Source: Kibdelosporangium banguiense (GTDB lineage Bacteria; Actinomycetota; Actinomycetes; Mycobacteriales; Pseudonocardiaceae). Taken from it: a DNA stretch of 64,000 bases. Positions within the stretch are counted from its first letter, which is position 1. Each line of letters opens with the position of its first letter. The notes beneath the pieces are model-generated. The model was not told the origin of the DNA. It made no database searches and saw only the letters and a list, made by a program, of their open reading frames with translations. Made by a program: the position numbers and the translations under genes. This document shows positions 25,926-34,519 of the stretch, one piece after another. Location of the stretch: positions 7,205,203 to 7,269,202 of the forward strand of contig NZ_JAGINW010000001.1 of NCBI RefSeq assembly GCF_017876405.1, in the 5' to 3' direction.

Positions 25926-27523
25926 CTGCGACGCTGGTAATCTGTGGGCCGCCGACCTCGAACGGGGACCTGCATGTCGGCCACGTCGCCGGCCCTTACG
26001 TCGGTGCTGACGTGCATGTGCGCTACCTGCGTGCGGTCGGCCGGGAGGCGGTGTTCGCCTCCTGTACGGATGACAGCCAGACCTATGTCGTCACGGCCGC
26101 GGCCCGGCTGGGCACGACTCCGCCCGAGCTTGTCGCCGAGTCGTCCGCGCTGATCCCGGAGACCTTCGCGGCGATGGGAATCGAGCTCGACGGTTTCTCT
26201 CCGACCGACGACGGCTACCGGTCCACTGTGTACGACTACGTGACCAGGTTGTACGACAAGGGGAAGTTCAAGCTCCGGAAGGTCCGGCTGCCCTACGGCG
26301 AACGGTCGCAGCAGTTTCTCGTCGAGGGATTCATCGGCGGCGACTGCCCGACGTGCCTGGCTGACAGCCGTGGTGGCTTCTGCGAGGGGTGTGGCCATCC
26401 GATCGACTTCGACGGCCTGATCGAGCCGTACTCCATTCTGGACCGTGGCGAGGAGATCAGCTACCGCGAGGCCGAGATCCTGGTCTTCCCGATGGAGGAG
26501 TACCGCGAGCGGCTGATCGCCTTCTACGAGGCCAAATCCTCGAACTGGCGGCCGCACGCGCTGGCCTTGATGAAGGAGGTCCTGGCCAAGCCGCTGCCGG
26601 ACTACCCGATCACGTACCCGGTCTCGTGGGGCCTGCCCTCGCCGTTCCCGGAGACGCCCGGCCAGACGCTCAACGCGTGGGTGGAGGGCATGCCGGCGTC
26701 GATCTACTGCACGGCCTGGGCCCAGCGTAACACCGGTGCCGGCTCCCCGGAGAACGACACGGCCTGGCGCGCGGAGAATGCCGCCCGGCCGGTGGTGTTC
26801 ATGGGTTTCGACCCGTTGTACGTCTGGGGCTTGGTGCACGTCGCCGAGCTGATGGCGCACGAAGGCCGGTACGCGTTGACCGACACCTTGCTGGTCAACG
26901 AGTTCTACGAGCTGGAGAGTGAGAAGTTCTCCACCAGCAAGGGACATGTCGTGTGGGCACGTGACCTGGTGGCCGAGGTGCCCCGGGACATCGTCCGGTT
27001 CTACATGTGCCTGTCCGCGCCCGAGCACGCCCGGACCAACTTCAGCCGCGCGACGCTGACGAAGGTGGCAGGGGAGCGGCTGATCGGGCCGTGGAACGAG
27101 CTCGCCGCGACCCTGGCCAAACTGACCGCCGAAGTCGGCGACAGCCAGCCGTTGCCGGTGTCGCCGCAGACGCCTTCGCGTATCGCGGCGATGATCGCCC
27201 GGTTCACCCCGTGCTACGAGCTGGAGACCTTCAGCCTCAGCCGGGCCGCGGACCTGATCGTCCAGTACACCGACCGGCTTCGCCAGCACGCCGAACGGGT
27301 CCGGACGCAGAACCTGGACCGGGAGACGTTGAGCGCCCGGCTCGGCGAGGTGTTCCTGCAGCTTCGCGCGTTGATCAGCTGCTCGGCGCCGATCCTGATC
27401 GACCTGGCCGCGCGGGCAGGCACCGAGGTGCGGCTGACTCCCGGCGATTTCGAGGTCAGCACCACCGAGGCGTTCCCCGTGCCGGTCCTGGACCTGAGCA
27501 TGCCATCCACCGACTCCCGCTGA
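25922..27523 (+). CDS. MetRS-like amino-acid-activating enzyme (hydrazine synthetase component)
   Basis: 533 aa. Class I synthetase signatures: GDLHVGH at 15-21 (HIGH) and KFSTSKG at 335-341 (KMSKS). A zinc knuckle has Cys142, Cys145, Cys154 and Cys157. GTG 25922 overlaps the cupin stop; an upstream ATG at 25871 lies inside the cupin gene. A housekeeping MetRS is encoded at 47655-49370, so this copy is free for another role. By analogy with Spb40 and PyrN it should adenylate an amino acid and pass it to the hydroxyl of the N-hydroxy substrate. Which amino acid is used is unknown; glycine and glutamate are the precedents. Confidence 0.85.
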   Translation: MTATLVICGPPTSNGDLHVGHVAGPYVGADVHVRYLRAVGREAVFASCTDDSQTYVVTAAARLGTTPPELVAESSALIPETFAAMGIELDGFSPTDDGYRSTVYDYVTRLYDKGKFKLRKVRLPYGERSQQFLVEGFIGGDCPTCLADSRGGFCEGCGHPIDFDGLIEPYSILDRGEEISYREAEILVFPMEEYRERLIAFYEAKSSNWRPHALALMKEVLAKPLPDYPITYPVSWGLPSPFPETPGQTLNAWVEGMPASIYCTAWAQRNTGAGSPENDTAWRAENAARPVVFMGFDPLYVWGLVHVAELMAHEGRYALTDTLLVNEFYELESEKFSTSKGHVVWARDLVAEVPRDIVRFYMCLSAPEHARTNFSRATLTKVAGERLIGPWNELAATLAKLTAEVGDSQPLPVSPQTPSRIAAMIARFTPCYELETFSLSRAADLIVQYTDRLRQHAERVRTQNLDRETLSARLGEVFLQLRALISCSAPILIDLAARAGTEVRLTPGDFEVSTTEAFPVPVLDLSMPSTDSR

Positions 27524-27530
27524 GGAAACC

Positions 27531-28784
27531 ATGTCCAACTCTTCCGCCGAGGCGGTCCGGCGGTCCAAGATCGCCGAACGGCTGCTGGTGCCCGCGGGAT
27601 TCATCACCACCGCGGGCAACGCCTTCCAGATCACCGCGGCCGCCATCCTGGTGTTCACCGCCGAGAAGACGACACTGTCGGTGGGCTGGCTGTTCATCGC
27701 GGTGTCCATCCCGCAGGTCGCGCTCGCGGTGATGTTCGGCAAGCTCGCCGACCGGGTCGACCGACGGATGCTGTGCGTGACAGCCGACCTGATCAGTGCG
27801 GTGAGCGCGTTCGCCCTGCCGGTCTGGCTGTGGATCGGCGGCCCGACCGACATCGGGTCGTACATCGCCAACTTCCTGCTGGCGGCGACCACGGCGTTGT
27901 TCATGCCGGCCAGCAACGCCCTGGTCAAGGAACGCGTCCTGGACGAACGGCTGGGCAAGTTCAACGCGTACTTCGAGATGGCCACCAACACCGGCATGCT
28001 GGCCGCGTCCGCGCTGGCCGGGTTCCTGGTGATCTGGTTCGGGCCGACGCCGTTGTTCGTGTTCAACTCGCTGACGTTCGTCGCCTCGGCGATCCTGACC
28101 TACGCCATCGGCCGCAAGCCCAAGCAACCCGTCGCGGCTGTGGCGGCCGAGACGGAGACCGAGGCCGTCGAGGTGGACAGGCCCGCGCCGGTGAGCCAGC
28201 CGATCAAGCGACTGGTCCTGTTGTACAGCAACGGCAATATCGGGTTGATGGTCGCCAACGTGATCTTGACGGCGTTGGTGTTGCACACCTTCAACCAGGG
28301 CGCCTGGCTGATCGGTGTGGTCGACGCGCTCGCGGGCGCGGGATTCCTGATCGGCGCGGCGTCCTACGGCTGGGTCAGCAAACGGATCAAAGGCCTGAAC
28401 CTCGCGGTGCTCGGCATGCTGGGCAACCTGGTGATGTTCGCCCTGCAACCGACGCACTACATCGTGCTGATGGTGTGCATCCCGTTCGCCGGCTTCTGTT
28501 TCGCGCAGGGCCGGATCGCTGCCCGGACACTGCTCATGCGGGCAAGTCCCGAGGAGAAGACCGGCCGCATCTTCGGCAGCGCGCAAGCGCTTGGTCTGGC
28601 GCTGGGGATCGGCGCGACTGTGGGCCTGTCCGCGCTCGCCGACGCCACGACTGTCCCGTATGCGTTCTGGGGCTGCGCGATTCTCCAGGGCGCCATCGCG
28701 ATCGGGACCTACATCAGCCTCGTCAAGCCCTTGGCCTCGCCCGAGCGTAAACCGGCCGAGATCCTCGAAGCCACCGCTGCCTAG
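27531..28784 (+). CDS. MFS transporter, probable product exporter
   Basis: 417 aa, twelve predicted helices, seven bases after the MetRS-like stop. The loop FGKLADRVDRRM between helices 2 and 3 is the MFS signature. A variable charged linker of ~30 residues (around AAETETEAVEVDRP) separates the two six-helix halves. The sequence resembles macrolide-efflux (MefA-like) transporters. Placement inside the biosynthetic operon suggests that it exports the product and gives self-protection. Confidence 0.85.
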   Translation: MSNSSAEAVRRSKIAERLLVPAGFITTAGNAFQITAAAILVFTAEKTTLSVGWLFIAVSIPQVALAVMFGKLADRVDRRMLCVTADLISAVSAFALPVWLWIGGPTDIGSYIANFLLAATTALFMPASNALVKERVLDERLGKFNAYFEMATNTGMLAASALAGFLVIWFGPTPLFVFNSLTFVASAILTYAIGRKPKQPVAAVAAETETEAVEVDRPAPVSQPIKRLVLLYSNGNIGLMVANVILTALVLHTFNQGAWLIGVVDALAGAGFLIGAASYGWVSKRIKGLNLAVLGMLGNLVMFALQPTHYIVLMVCIPFAGFCFAQGRIAARTLLMRASPEEKTGRIFGSAQALGLALGIGATVGLSALADATTVPYAFWGCAILQGAIAIGTYISLVKPLASPERKPAEILEATAA

Positions 28785-28793
28785 GAGAGTTCG

Positions 28794-30542
28794 ATGGAGC
28801 AGAAGTTGCCGGGCGGCGTGGCCACCTGGGCCTGCGCGCCAGGCTTCCCGCCCGCGGTGATCTTTCCCTTCACGCCGGCCGAACGGTTCGGCACCCGCAA
28901 CCGCTACGAGTTCCAGTTCCTGATGTACCGTCCGCTGTTCTGGATGGGCCGGGACGGCAAGCCGGAGATCGACTACTCGCTGAGCCTGGCCGACGAACCC
29001 GAGTGGGACGACGACGGCCGCACGGTCACCGTCCGGATCAAGCCGTGGAAGTGGTCCAACGGCGAGACAGTGTGCGCGGACAACGTGATGTTCTGGATGA
29101 ACATGCTGTCCCGCAAGGGACCCAGGTTCGGCGCGTACACCGAGGGGTACTTCCCGGACAACCTGGTGTCCTACGAGAAGGTCGCCGAGGACCGGGTCAG
29201 CTTCACGTTCGACCGGGTGTACGCCAAGAACTGGGTCGTGATGAACCAGTTGACGATGATCATCCCGATGCCCAAGGCCTGGGACCGGACCGCCGACGGC
29301 CCGGTGGATGCGACCCACGACGCCGAGCAGGCCGAAGCGGTGTACGAGTACCTGCTGGCCGAGAACGGCCCGATGGTGGCCGAAACCAACGCACACCGGA
29401 CCAAGTGGGCAGGCAGTCCTGTTTGGAGTGTGGTGAACGGGCCCTGGCGCCTGAAGAGCTACACCGAGGAGGGCATCGTCACGTTCGTGCCCAACGAGCA
29501 CTACAGCGGCCCGAACCCGGCCCAGCTCGACGAGTTCCGCCAGATCCCGACCTCTTCAGACGAGGAGGAGTACGAGCTGCTCAAGTCGGGTGACGCGATC
29601 CAGGTCGGGTTCCTGCCACCGGCACTGGGCGTGCAGCCGGACAACGACCCGACCGTCGGCGGGCCCAACCCGTTGGGTGACAGGTTCAATCTCGTGCCGC
29701 AGATCCTGTTCAACGTGCGGTACATGCAGATGAACTTCACCAACTCGACGATCGCCGGCACACTGATTCGGCAGGCGTACGTCCGCCAGGCCCTGCAGAG
29801 CTGCCTCGACCAGGACTTCGCGTCCCGGGAGATCTACCAGGGCTACGGCTGGGCGCAGACCGGCCCGGTGCCCGTCCTGCCGGCCAGCGATCTGGTGTCG
29901 CCGAAACTGCGCGACGGCAAGAGCTTCTGGCCGTTCGATGTGGACCGTGCCCGCGAACTGCTGGCCGACAACGGCTGGGACACGAGCGTGATGCCGGCCG
30001 TCTGTGTGGATGAAGGAAAAGCAGGCGTTCCGGCCGGGACGAAGCTCAGCTTCCTGCTGCGTTACGTCGAGGGCAGAGCGGCGCTGACCCGGTTCATGGA
30101 ACAGTTCAAGGTGGACGCGGCCAAAGCCGGAATCGAGCTGAGGCTGTCCGAAGTGTACGGATCGGTTCTGGTGGCCGAGGACTGCCCCGGCCCGCCCACC
30201 CCGGACAACCCCAAGCTGTGGGAGATCTCCACCTGGAACGGCGGCTGGGTCTACGACTACCCGACCGGCGAGGCGCTGTTCCAAAGTGGAGCCGCCTTCA
30301 ACTGCAGCAACTACCCGGACGCCCACGCCGACGCACTGATCGACAAGAGCGTCACCAGCGACGACATCAACGCGCTGTACGAGTACCAGGAGTACATCAG
30401 CGAGCAGGTCCCGGTGCTGTTCCTGCCGAACACGCCGTGGCGGTTGTTCGAGGTCGCGTCGAACCTGCGCGGGTTCACGCCGATCAACCCGTACGGCATG
30501 GTCAATCCGGAGAACTGGTACTACGTCGAGGAAACCTCATGA
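28794..30542 (+). CDS. Peptide-binding (SBP family 5) protein without signal peptide
   Basis: 582 aa, ATG start with AGGAGAG upstream. It matches the DppA/OppA-type solute-binding family across its length (LSLADEPEWDDDGRTVTVRIKPWKWSNGETVCADNVMFW; FRQIPTSSDEEEYELLKSGD), yet the N-terminus (MEQKLPGGVATWACAPG) has no hydrophobic signal and no lipobox. The protein should stay in the cytoplasm. There is no permease or ATPase gene in the cluster. It may hold a peptide-like intermediate or serve as an enzyme or resistance protein. The next gene starts within its stop codon (ATGA), so it belongs firmly to the operon. Confidence 0.8.
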   Translation: MEQKLPGGVATWACAPGFPPAVIFPFTPAERFGTRNRYEFQFLMYRPLFWMGRDGKPEIDYSLSLADEPEWDDDGRTVTVRIKPWKWSNGETVCADNVMFWMNMLSRKGPRFGAYTEGYFPDNLVSYEKVAEDRVSFTFDRVYAKNWVVMNQLTMIIPMPKAWDRTADGPVDATHDAEQAEAVYEYLLAENGPMVAETNAHRTKWAGSPVWSVVNGPWRLKSYTEEGIVTFVPNEHYSGPNPAQLDEFRQIPTSSDEEEYELLKSGDAIQVGFLPPALGVQPDNDPTVGGPNPLGDRFNLVPQILFNVRYMQMNFTNSTIAGTLIRQAYVRQALQSCLDQDFASREIYQGYGWAQTGPVPVLPASDLVSPKLRDGKSFWPFDVDRARELLADNGWDTSVMPAVCVDEGKAGVPAGTKLSFLLRYVEGRAALTRFMEQFKVDAAKAGIELRLSEVYGSVLVAEDCPGPPTPDNPKLWEISTWNGGWVYDYPTGEALFQSGAAFNCSNYPDAHADALIDKSVTSDDINALYEYQEYISEQVPVLFLPNTPWRLFEVASNLRGFTPINPYGMVNPENWYYVEETS

Positions 30543-31804
30543 CCCGGCCGTTGCTGATCGTCGGGTACGTCGGCGCCGCACTGGGCTCGCCCGCGCTGTT
30601 CCAGCCCGGCCAGCCGGTGATCTTCGTCGAGGAACCGGACGTCGTGCGCAAACGCGAGGCCCGCGCGAAAATCGACGCCAAGCCCGGCTGTGACCTCATC
30701 GAATGGGAGTTCCACCTGCCGGGCAAGGCAGACGAGTTCTTCCACACGCACCGGGATCTCGACCCGGCCGCGATCATCCCCCTGACCGAGTACGCGACAC
30801 CCTTCGCAGCGCGGCTTGCCGAGCGCTGGGGCCTGCCCGGCGCCGGGTATGGCGCCGCGATGATCCTGCGTGACAAGCAGCTGTTACGGCAGGTCACGCG
30901 GGCGGCGGGAATCGCGAACCCGGAGTCGGTCCAGGTCAGGAGCCCGGCTGACGTGGTCGCGTTCATGCTGGCGCACCCCGGCCCGATCGTGCTCAAGCCC
31001 GCCAACCGGCAGGCCTCGGTCGGTACCCAGGTGATCCGGGGCCTGGACGAGGTCGAGCAGGCCTGGGCCAACTGCGTGGCGCAGGACGAAGGCGTGTTCG
31101 TGCCGGACCGGGCGATGGAACTGCGCATGCTGGCCGAACAGTTCGTCGACGGCCACGAGTACAGCGTGGAAATGCTTGTCCGCCAAGGTGAACCGCTGTT
31201 CTTCAACGTCACGGGCAAGCAGCTGTTCCCCGGCTCGCGCCCGGTGGAGCTGGCTCACATCGTGCCCGCCGACATTCCGGGTGAGCTGACCGAACTGCTC
31301 GGCGAGCAGACCAGACGGGTGATCGACGCGGCCGGTTTCCGGGACGGGATCGTGCACTGCGAATGGATCGTCGCCGACGGCGTGCCGTATGTGGTCGAGT
31401 GCGCGGGCCGGTTCGCTGGGGACGGCATCATCGAGCTGATCCAGCGTGCTTACCCGGTCGAGCTGGAACTCAGCTATTACCTGGTACTGCAGGGCCTGCC
31501 GCCGAAGGATCTGCCATGTGAGGCCAAGGGCGGTGCTGCGGTGCGGTTCCTGTCGATCCCGCAAGGCGTGGTCGAAGACGTCCGTGGTGTCGAGGAGGCC
31601 GCGAACTCCGAAGGCGTGTTCATGTGCGACGTCAGCATCGCCAAAGGGGACAACTTCCAGGGACTGCGCAGCTCATGGGACCGGGTCGGCGATCTGATGG
31701 TCACCGGCGACAGCCCGGCCGACGCGTTGCGGCTGGCCGAGGCCGCCGTGGCCAGGATCCAGGTCGACGTCGTGCCGGCCGAGCTGGCGGCCACGACCTC
31801 ATGA
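30539..31804 (+). CDS. ATP-grasp ligase (second)
   Basis: 421 aa. ATP-grasp features: PIVLKPANRQASVGTQV (phosphate loop), QFVDGHEYSVEM and the metal-binding YVVECAGRFAGDGIIEL. It overlaps its neighbours by ATGA on both sides. It carries a TTA leucine codon at 30884-30886 (residue 116), which would make its translation depend on the rare bldA-type tRNA. It presumably forms another amide bond in the product, or loads an amino acid onto a partner. The substrate is unknown. Confidence 0.8.
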   Translation: MTRPLLIVGYVGAALGSPALFQPGQPVIFVEEPDVVRKREARAKIDAKPGCDLIEWEFHLPGKADEFFHTHRDLDPAAIIPLTEYATPFAARLAERWGLPGAGYGAAMILRDKQLLRQVTRAAGIANPESVQVRSPADVVAFMLAHPGPIVLKPANRQASVGTQVIRGLDEVEQAWANCVAQDEGVFVPDRAMELRMLAEQFVDGHEYSVEMLVRQGEPLFFNVTGKQLFPGSRPVELAHIVPADIPGELTELLGEQTRRVIDAAGFRDGIVHCEWIVADGVPYVVECAGRFAGDGIIELIQRAYPVELELSYYLVLQGLPPKDLPCEAKGGAAVRFLSIPQGVVEDVRGVEEAANSEGVFMCDVSIAKGDNFQGLRSSWDRVGDLMVTGDSPADALRLAEAAVARIQVDVVPAELAATTS

Positions 31805-32265
31805 GCATCGAAGTCGTCGGTGGCGACCAGATCGAGGACTGGACACTCGACGTGATCGTCACCGGTTTGTCCTCCGACGCGCACACCTGGAATCTGGTGT
31901 ACCTGCAACTGCTGCTGGAGGAGCTCGGCTGCCGGGTGACCAACCTCGGCGGGTGCGTCCCGGACGAGACGATCGTGCGGGAGTGCCTGGCCCGGCGGCC
32001 GGACCTGGTCGTCATCAGCAGCCTGAACGGGCACGGGTGCCAGGACGGGCTGCGGTTGATCGAGGCCGTCAGGGCCAGCCCCGCCCTGGCGGCCACCCCT
32101 TTCGTGATCGGCGGCAAGCTGGACGTGGTGGCCGGCAGCAGCGCCGGCCGCCTGCTCACAGCCGGTTTCAACGCCGTCTTCGAGGACGACGGCGGGCTGT
32201 CTCCCTTTCGTTGTTTCGTACACGCGCTCGCGGTCCGGGCAGCCGCGCCGATTGGCGTCCGATGA
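31801..32265 (+). CDS. mutS: Glutamate mutase small (S) subunit, cobalamin-binding
   Basis: 154 aa, a B12-binding Rossmann-like protein. The cobalt-ligand motif reads DAHTWN at 26-31 with His28; the usual DxHxxG has Asn in place of the last Gly. SSLNGHG at 73-79 and GGK follow as in glutamate mutase. With the large subunit encoded immediately after, it should convert L-glutamate to threo-3-methylaspartate through an adenosyl radical. This pair occurs in other actinomycete clusters that use 3-methylaspartate, such as vicenistatin and friulimicin. The symbol is that of the Clostridium glutamate mutase, not the mismatch-repair gene. Confidence 0.8.
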   Translation: MSIEVVGGDQIEDWTLDVIVTGLSSDAHTWNLVYLQLLLEELGCRVTNLGGCVPDETIVRECLARRPDLVVISSLNGHGCQDGLRLIEAVRASPALAATPFVIGGKLDVVAGSSAGRLLTAGFNAVFEDDGGLSPFRCFVHALAVRAAAPIGVR

Positions 32266-33539
32266 GTTTTCTCGCACCACTGCGGTCACCATCCTTCGGC
32301 GAGGTGGTCGCCGGGTACCGGGCTCGTGGCGAGCTGGTCGTCCAGCCGCGGATGGGGTTCGCCGATCCAGTCCACATGCGACAAGGCCTGCTCGCGACCC
32401 GCTCGGCCAAAGCCGCGACTGTCGGCACGGTCACGCTCGACAGCTACACGAGGGTCGGTGACCACTCGTCGGTACGGACTGCCTTGGCCTCTGGGGCATT
32501 GCTGAACGGCTACCCGATCGTCGATCTCGACCCGGCGACGACCTTGGCGATGCTGTCCGGTGTGCTGCGGCCGGGTTTTCCGGTGCAGGTCCGGCACGGT
32601 TCGGCCGATCCCCGGCGGATTGTGCAGACCTTGCTGGCCTGTGGGCTGCACGCCACCGAGGGCGGCCCAGTGTCGTACTGCCTGCCGTACAGCCGGATGC
32701 CGCTGGCAACGGCCGTGGACAACTGGCGGCAGTGTTGCGAGATACTCGCCGCCTCGGGGCCGGACGCCCACCTGGAGACGTTCGCCGGCTGCATGATGGG
32801 CCAGCTCTGCCCACCCGCGCTGCTCGTGGCGCTGAGCGTGCTGGAGGGAATGTTCTTCCGGCAGAACGGCATCAGGTGTATTTCGCTCAGCTACGCGCAA
32901 CAGACGCACGCCGGTCAGGACGAGGAAGCCGTCTCCGCCCTGCAGGACCTGGTCGACCAGTACATCCCGGATGCCCGGACGCACGTGGTGATCTACACGT
33001 ACATGGGCGTGTATCCGCGTACTCCGAGTGGCGCGTTGGACTTGCTCGCCGAATCAGCACGGCTGGCGGCCCGGACGGGCGCGAGCCGGTTGATCGTGAA
33101 GACCACGGCCGAGGCGCACCGGATACCGGCCGTCGAGGAGAACGTGACTGCGCTGGAACACGCGGCGCGGGCAGCGCGGGATGTGTTGCCCTTGACCGAG
33201 GTCGAGGACACCGGGATCTACGCGCAGGCACGGGCGTTGATCGACAATGTCCTGTCGCTCGACGACGACCTGGGCCGCGCGCTGGTCACCGCATTCGCCC
33301 ATGGCCACCTTGATGTGCCGTTCTGCCTGCATCCGGACAACGCCGGGCGCACGCGGGGATTCCTGGACGTGGACGGACGCCTGGAATGGTCCCGGGTCGG
33401 TGCGATGCCCATCGGTGATCTTGTGTCGCCGCCGTCGGCCGAGCGGATGACGTCCGCCGATCTGCTGACCGCCTTGCGGTTCGTCGAGCAGAAGTTCGAC
33501 CGAGGTTCTTTGCATCTCGAACAGGGGAGCTTGACATGA
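32262..33539 (+). CDS. mutE: Glutamate mutase large (E) subunit
   Basis: 425 aa, overlapping the small-subunit gene (ATGA). The TIM-barrel sequence matches the epsilon subunit of glutamate mutase (VVQPRMGFADPVHMRQGLL; VGTVTLDSYTRVGDH; RHGSADPRRI). It binds glutamate and adenosylcobalamin at the interface with the small subunit. It supplies 3-methylaspartate, an uncommon precursor, to the cluster. No MutL-type reactivating protein was found in the window. Confidence 0.85.
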   Translation: MSFLAPLRSPSFGEVVAGYRARGELVVQPRMGFADPVHMRQGLLATRSAKAATVGTVTLDSYTRVGDHSSVRTALASGALLNGYPIVDLDPATTLAMLSGVLRPGFPVQVRHGSADPRRIVQTLLACGLHATEGGPVSYCLPYSRMPLATAVDNWRQCCEILAASGPDAHLETFAGCMMGQLCPPALLVALSVLEGMFFRQNGIRCISLSYAQQTHAGQDEEAVSALQDLVDQYIPDARTHVVIYTYMGVYPRTPSGALDLLAESARLAARTGASRLIVKTTAEAHRIPAVEENVTALEHAARAARDVLPLTEVEDTGIYAQARALIDNVLSLDDDLGRALVTAFAHGHLDVPFCLHPDNAGRTRGFLDVDGRLEWSRVGAMPIGDLVSPPSAERMTSADLLTALRFVEQKFDRGSLHLEQGSLT

Positions 33540-34519
33540 CATCGGTGCTACCACCGAGCACGCGGGAACACCTGCTGTCGCCGGTGACGCAGGCGGCGTT
33601 GCGCATCCAGAACCAGATCACCATCGCGACGCGCGAACACCTTGGCACGAACGGGTTCCAGGAGCTGACGCCGCCGCTCATCGGGCCCGTGACCGACCCG
33701 GGCTGCCGGGGCGCCAAACAGGTGGACGTGGACTACTACGGGCACAAATACAAGATGATGACGAGCGTGATCCTGTACAAGCAGGCGTCGCTGCTCGCCT
33801 TCGACAAGATCTTCTACGTCGCCCCGAACGTCCGGCTCGAACCGCTGGAGACCGCGCAGACCGGCCGTCACCTGGCCGAGTTCACCCAGATCGACGTCGA
33901 GGTCAGGGACGCCAAACGCGACGACGTGCTCGACTTGCTGCAAGGGCTGATGCGGCACATCGTCTCGCGCGTCCTGCGGGAGTCCAAAGCGGACCTCACC
34001 GCGCTCGGCCGCGACCCGGAGTCGTTCGAAGCCATGCTGCGCAAGGACTTCGGCCGGATGACGCACACCGAGGCGGTGGCGAAGGTCCGGTCTTTGTCCC
34101 AGGAGCAGAGTATCGACGCGGAGATCAACTGGGAGGGGGAGAAGCTGCTCTCCGAGCAGACCGACACGCCGTTCTTCATCGTGGACTACCCCAAGGGTTC
34201 CCGGGGCTTCACCGACGGCGAGTCGGACACCGAGCCTGGTGTGCTCCGCAACTTCGACATGATCGCGCCCGGTGGCTTCGGCGAGATGTGCAGCGGCGGC
34301 GAACGGACCCACGAGTACCGGCGGCTGATCGAGCGCATGCGGGAGACGGGGGAGAACCCGGCCAAGTACGCCTGGTATCTCGACATCGCCCGGGACGGCC
34401 TGCCGGCCAGCGCCGGTTTCGGCCTCGGGCTCGAGCGCGTGACCAGGTACATCGCCGGGCTGGACGCGGTGTGGCAGGCCAGTGCGTACCCCAAGCTGCC
34501 CGGGATCGCCTCGCCATGA
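33536..34519 (+). CDS. AsnRS-like class II synthetase paralogue lacking the anticodon domain
   Basis: 327 aa. Class II motif 2 is seen near VRLEPLETAQTGRHLAEF (99-116) and motif 3 as SAGFGLGLERV near the C-terminus. The N-terminal OB-fold that reads the anticodon in true AsnRS is absent. Such truncated AsnRS paralogues include archaeal asparagine synthetase, which makes asparagine from aspartate and ammonia. Placed after glutamate mutase, it may activate 3-methylaspartate or aspartate, for amidation or for ligation to the hydrazine. Start overlaps the previous stop (ATGA). Function is inferred. Confidence 0.75.
   Translation: MTSVLPPSTREHLLSPVTQAALRIQNQITIATREHLGTNGFQELTPPLIGPVTDPGCRGAKQVDVDYYGHKYKMMTSVILYKQASLLAFDKIFYVAPNVRLEPLETAQTGRHLAEFTQIDVEVRDAKRDDVLDLLQGLMRHIVSRVLRESKADLTALGRDPESFEAMLRKDFGRMTHTEAVAKVRSLSQEQSIDAEINWEGEKLLSEQTDTPFFIVDYPKGSRGFTDGESDTEPGVLRNFDMIAPGGFGEMCSGGERTHEYRRLIERMRETGENPAKYAWYLDIARDGLPASAGFGLGLERVTRYIAGLDAVWQASAYPKLPGIASP

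Noticed and set aside
25922..27523. Second MetRS as an antibiotic-resistant target copy
   Set aside because: It is coupled to a cupin gene in the exact arrangement of hydrazine synthetases, and its signature motifs are more diverged than expected for a functional replacement. Resistance is still a remote alternative.
28794..30542. Solute-binding protein acting in nutrient uptake
   Set aside because: It has no signal peptide or lipobox and no linked permease or ATPase.
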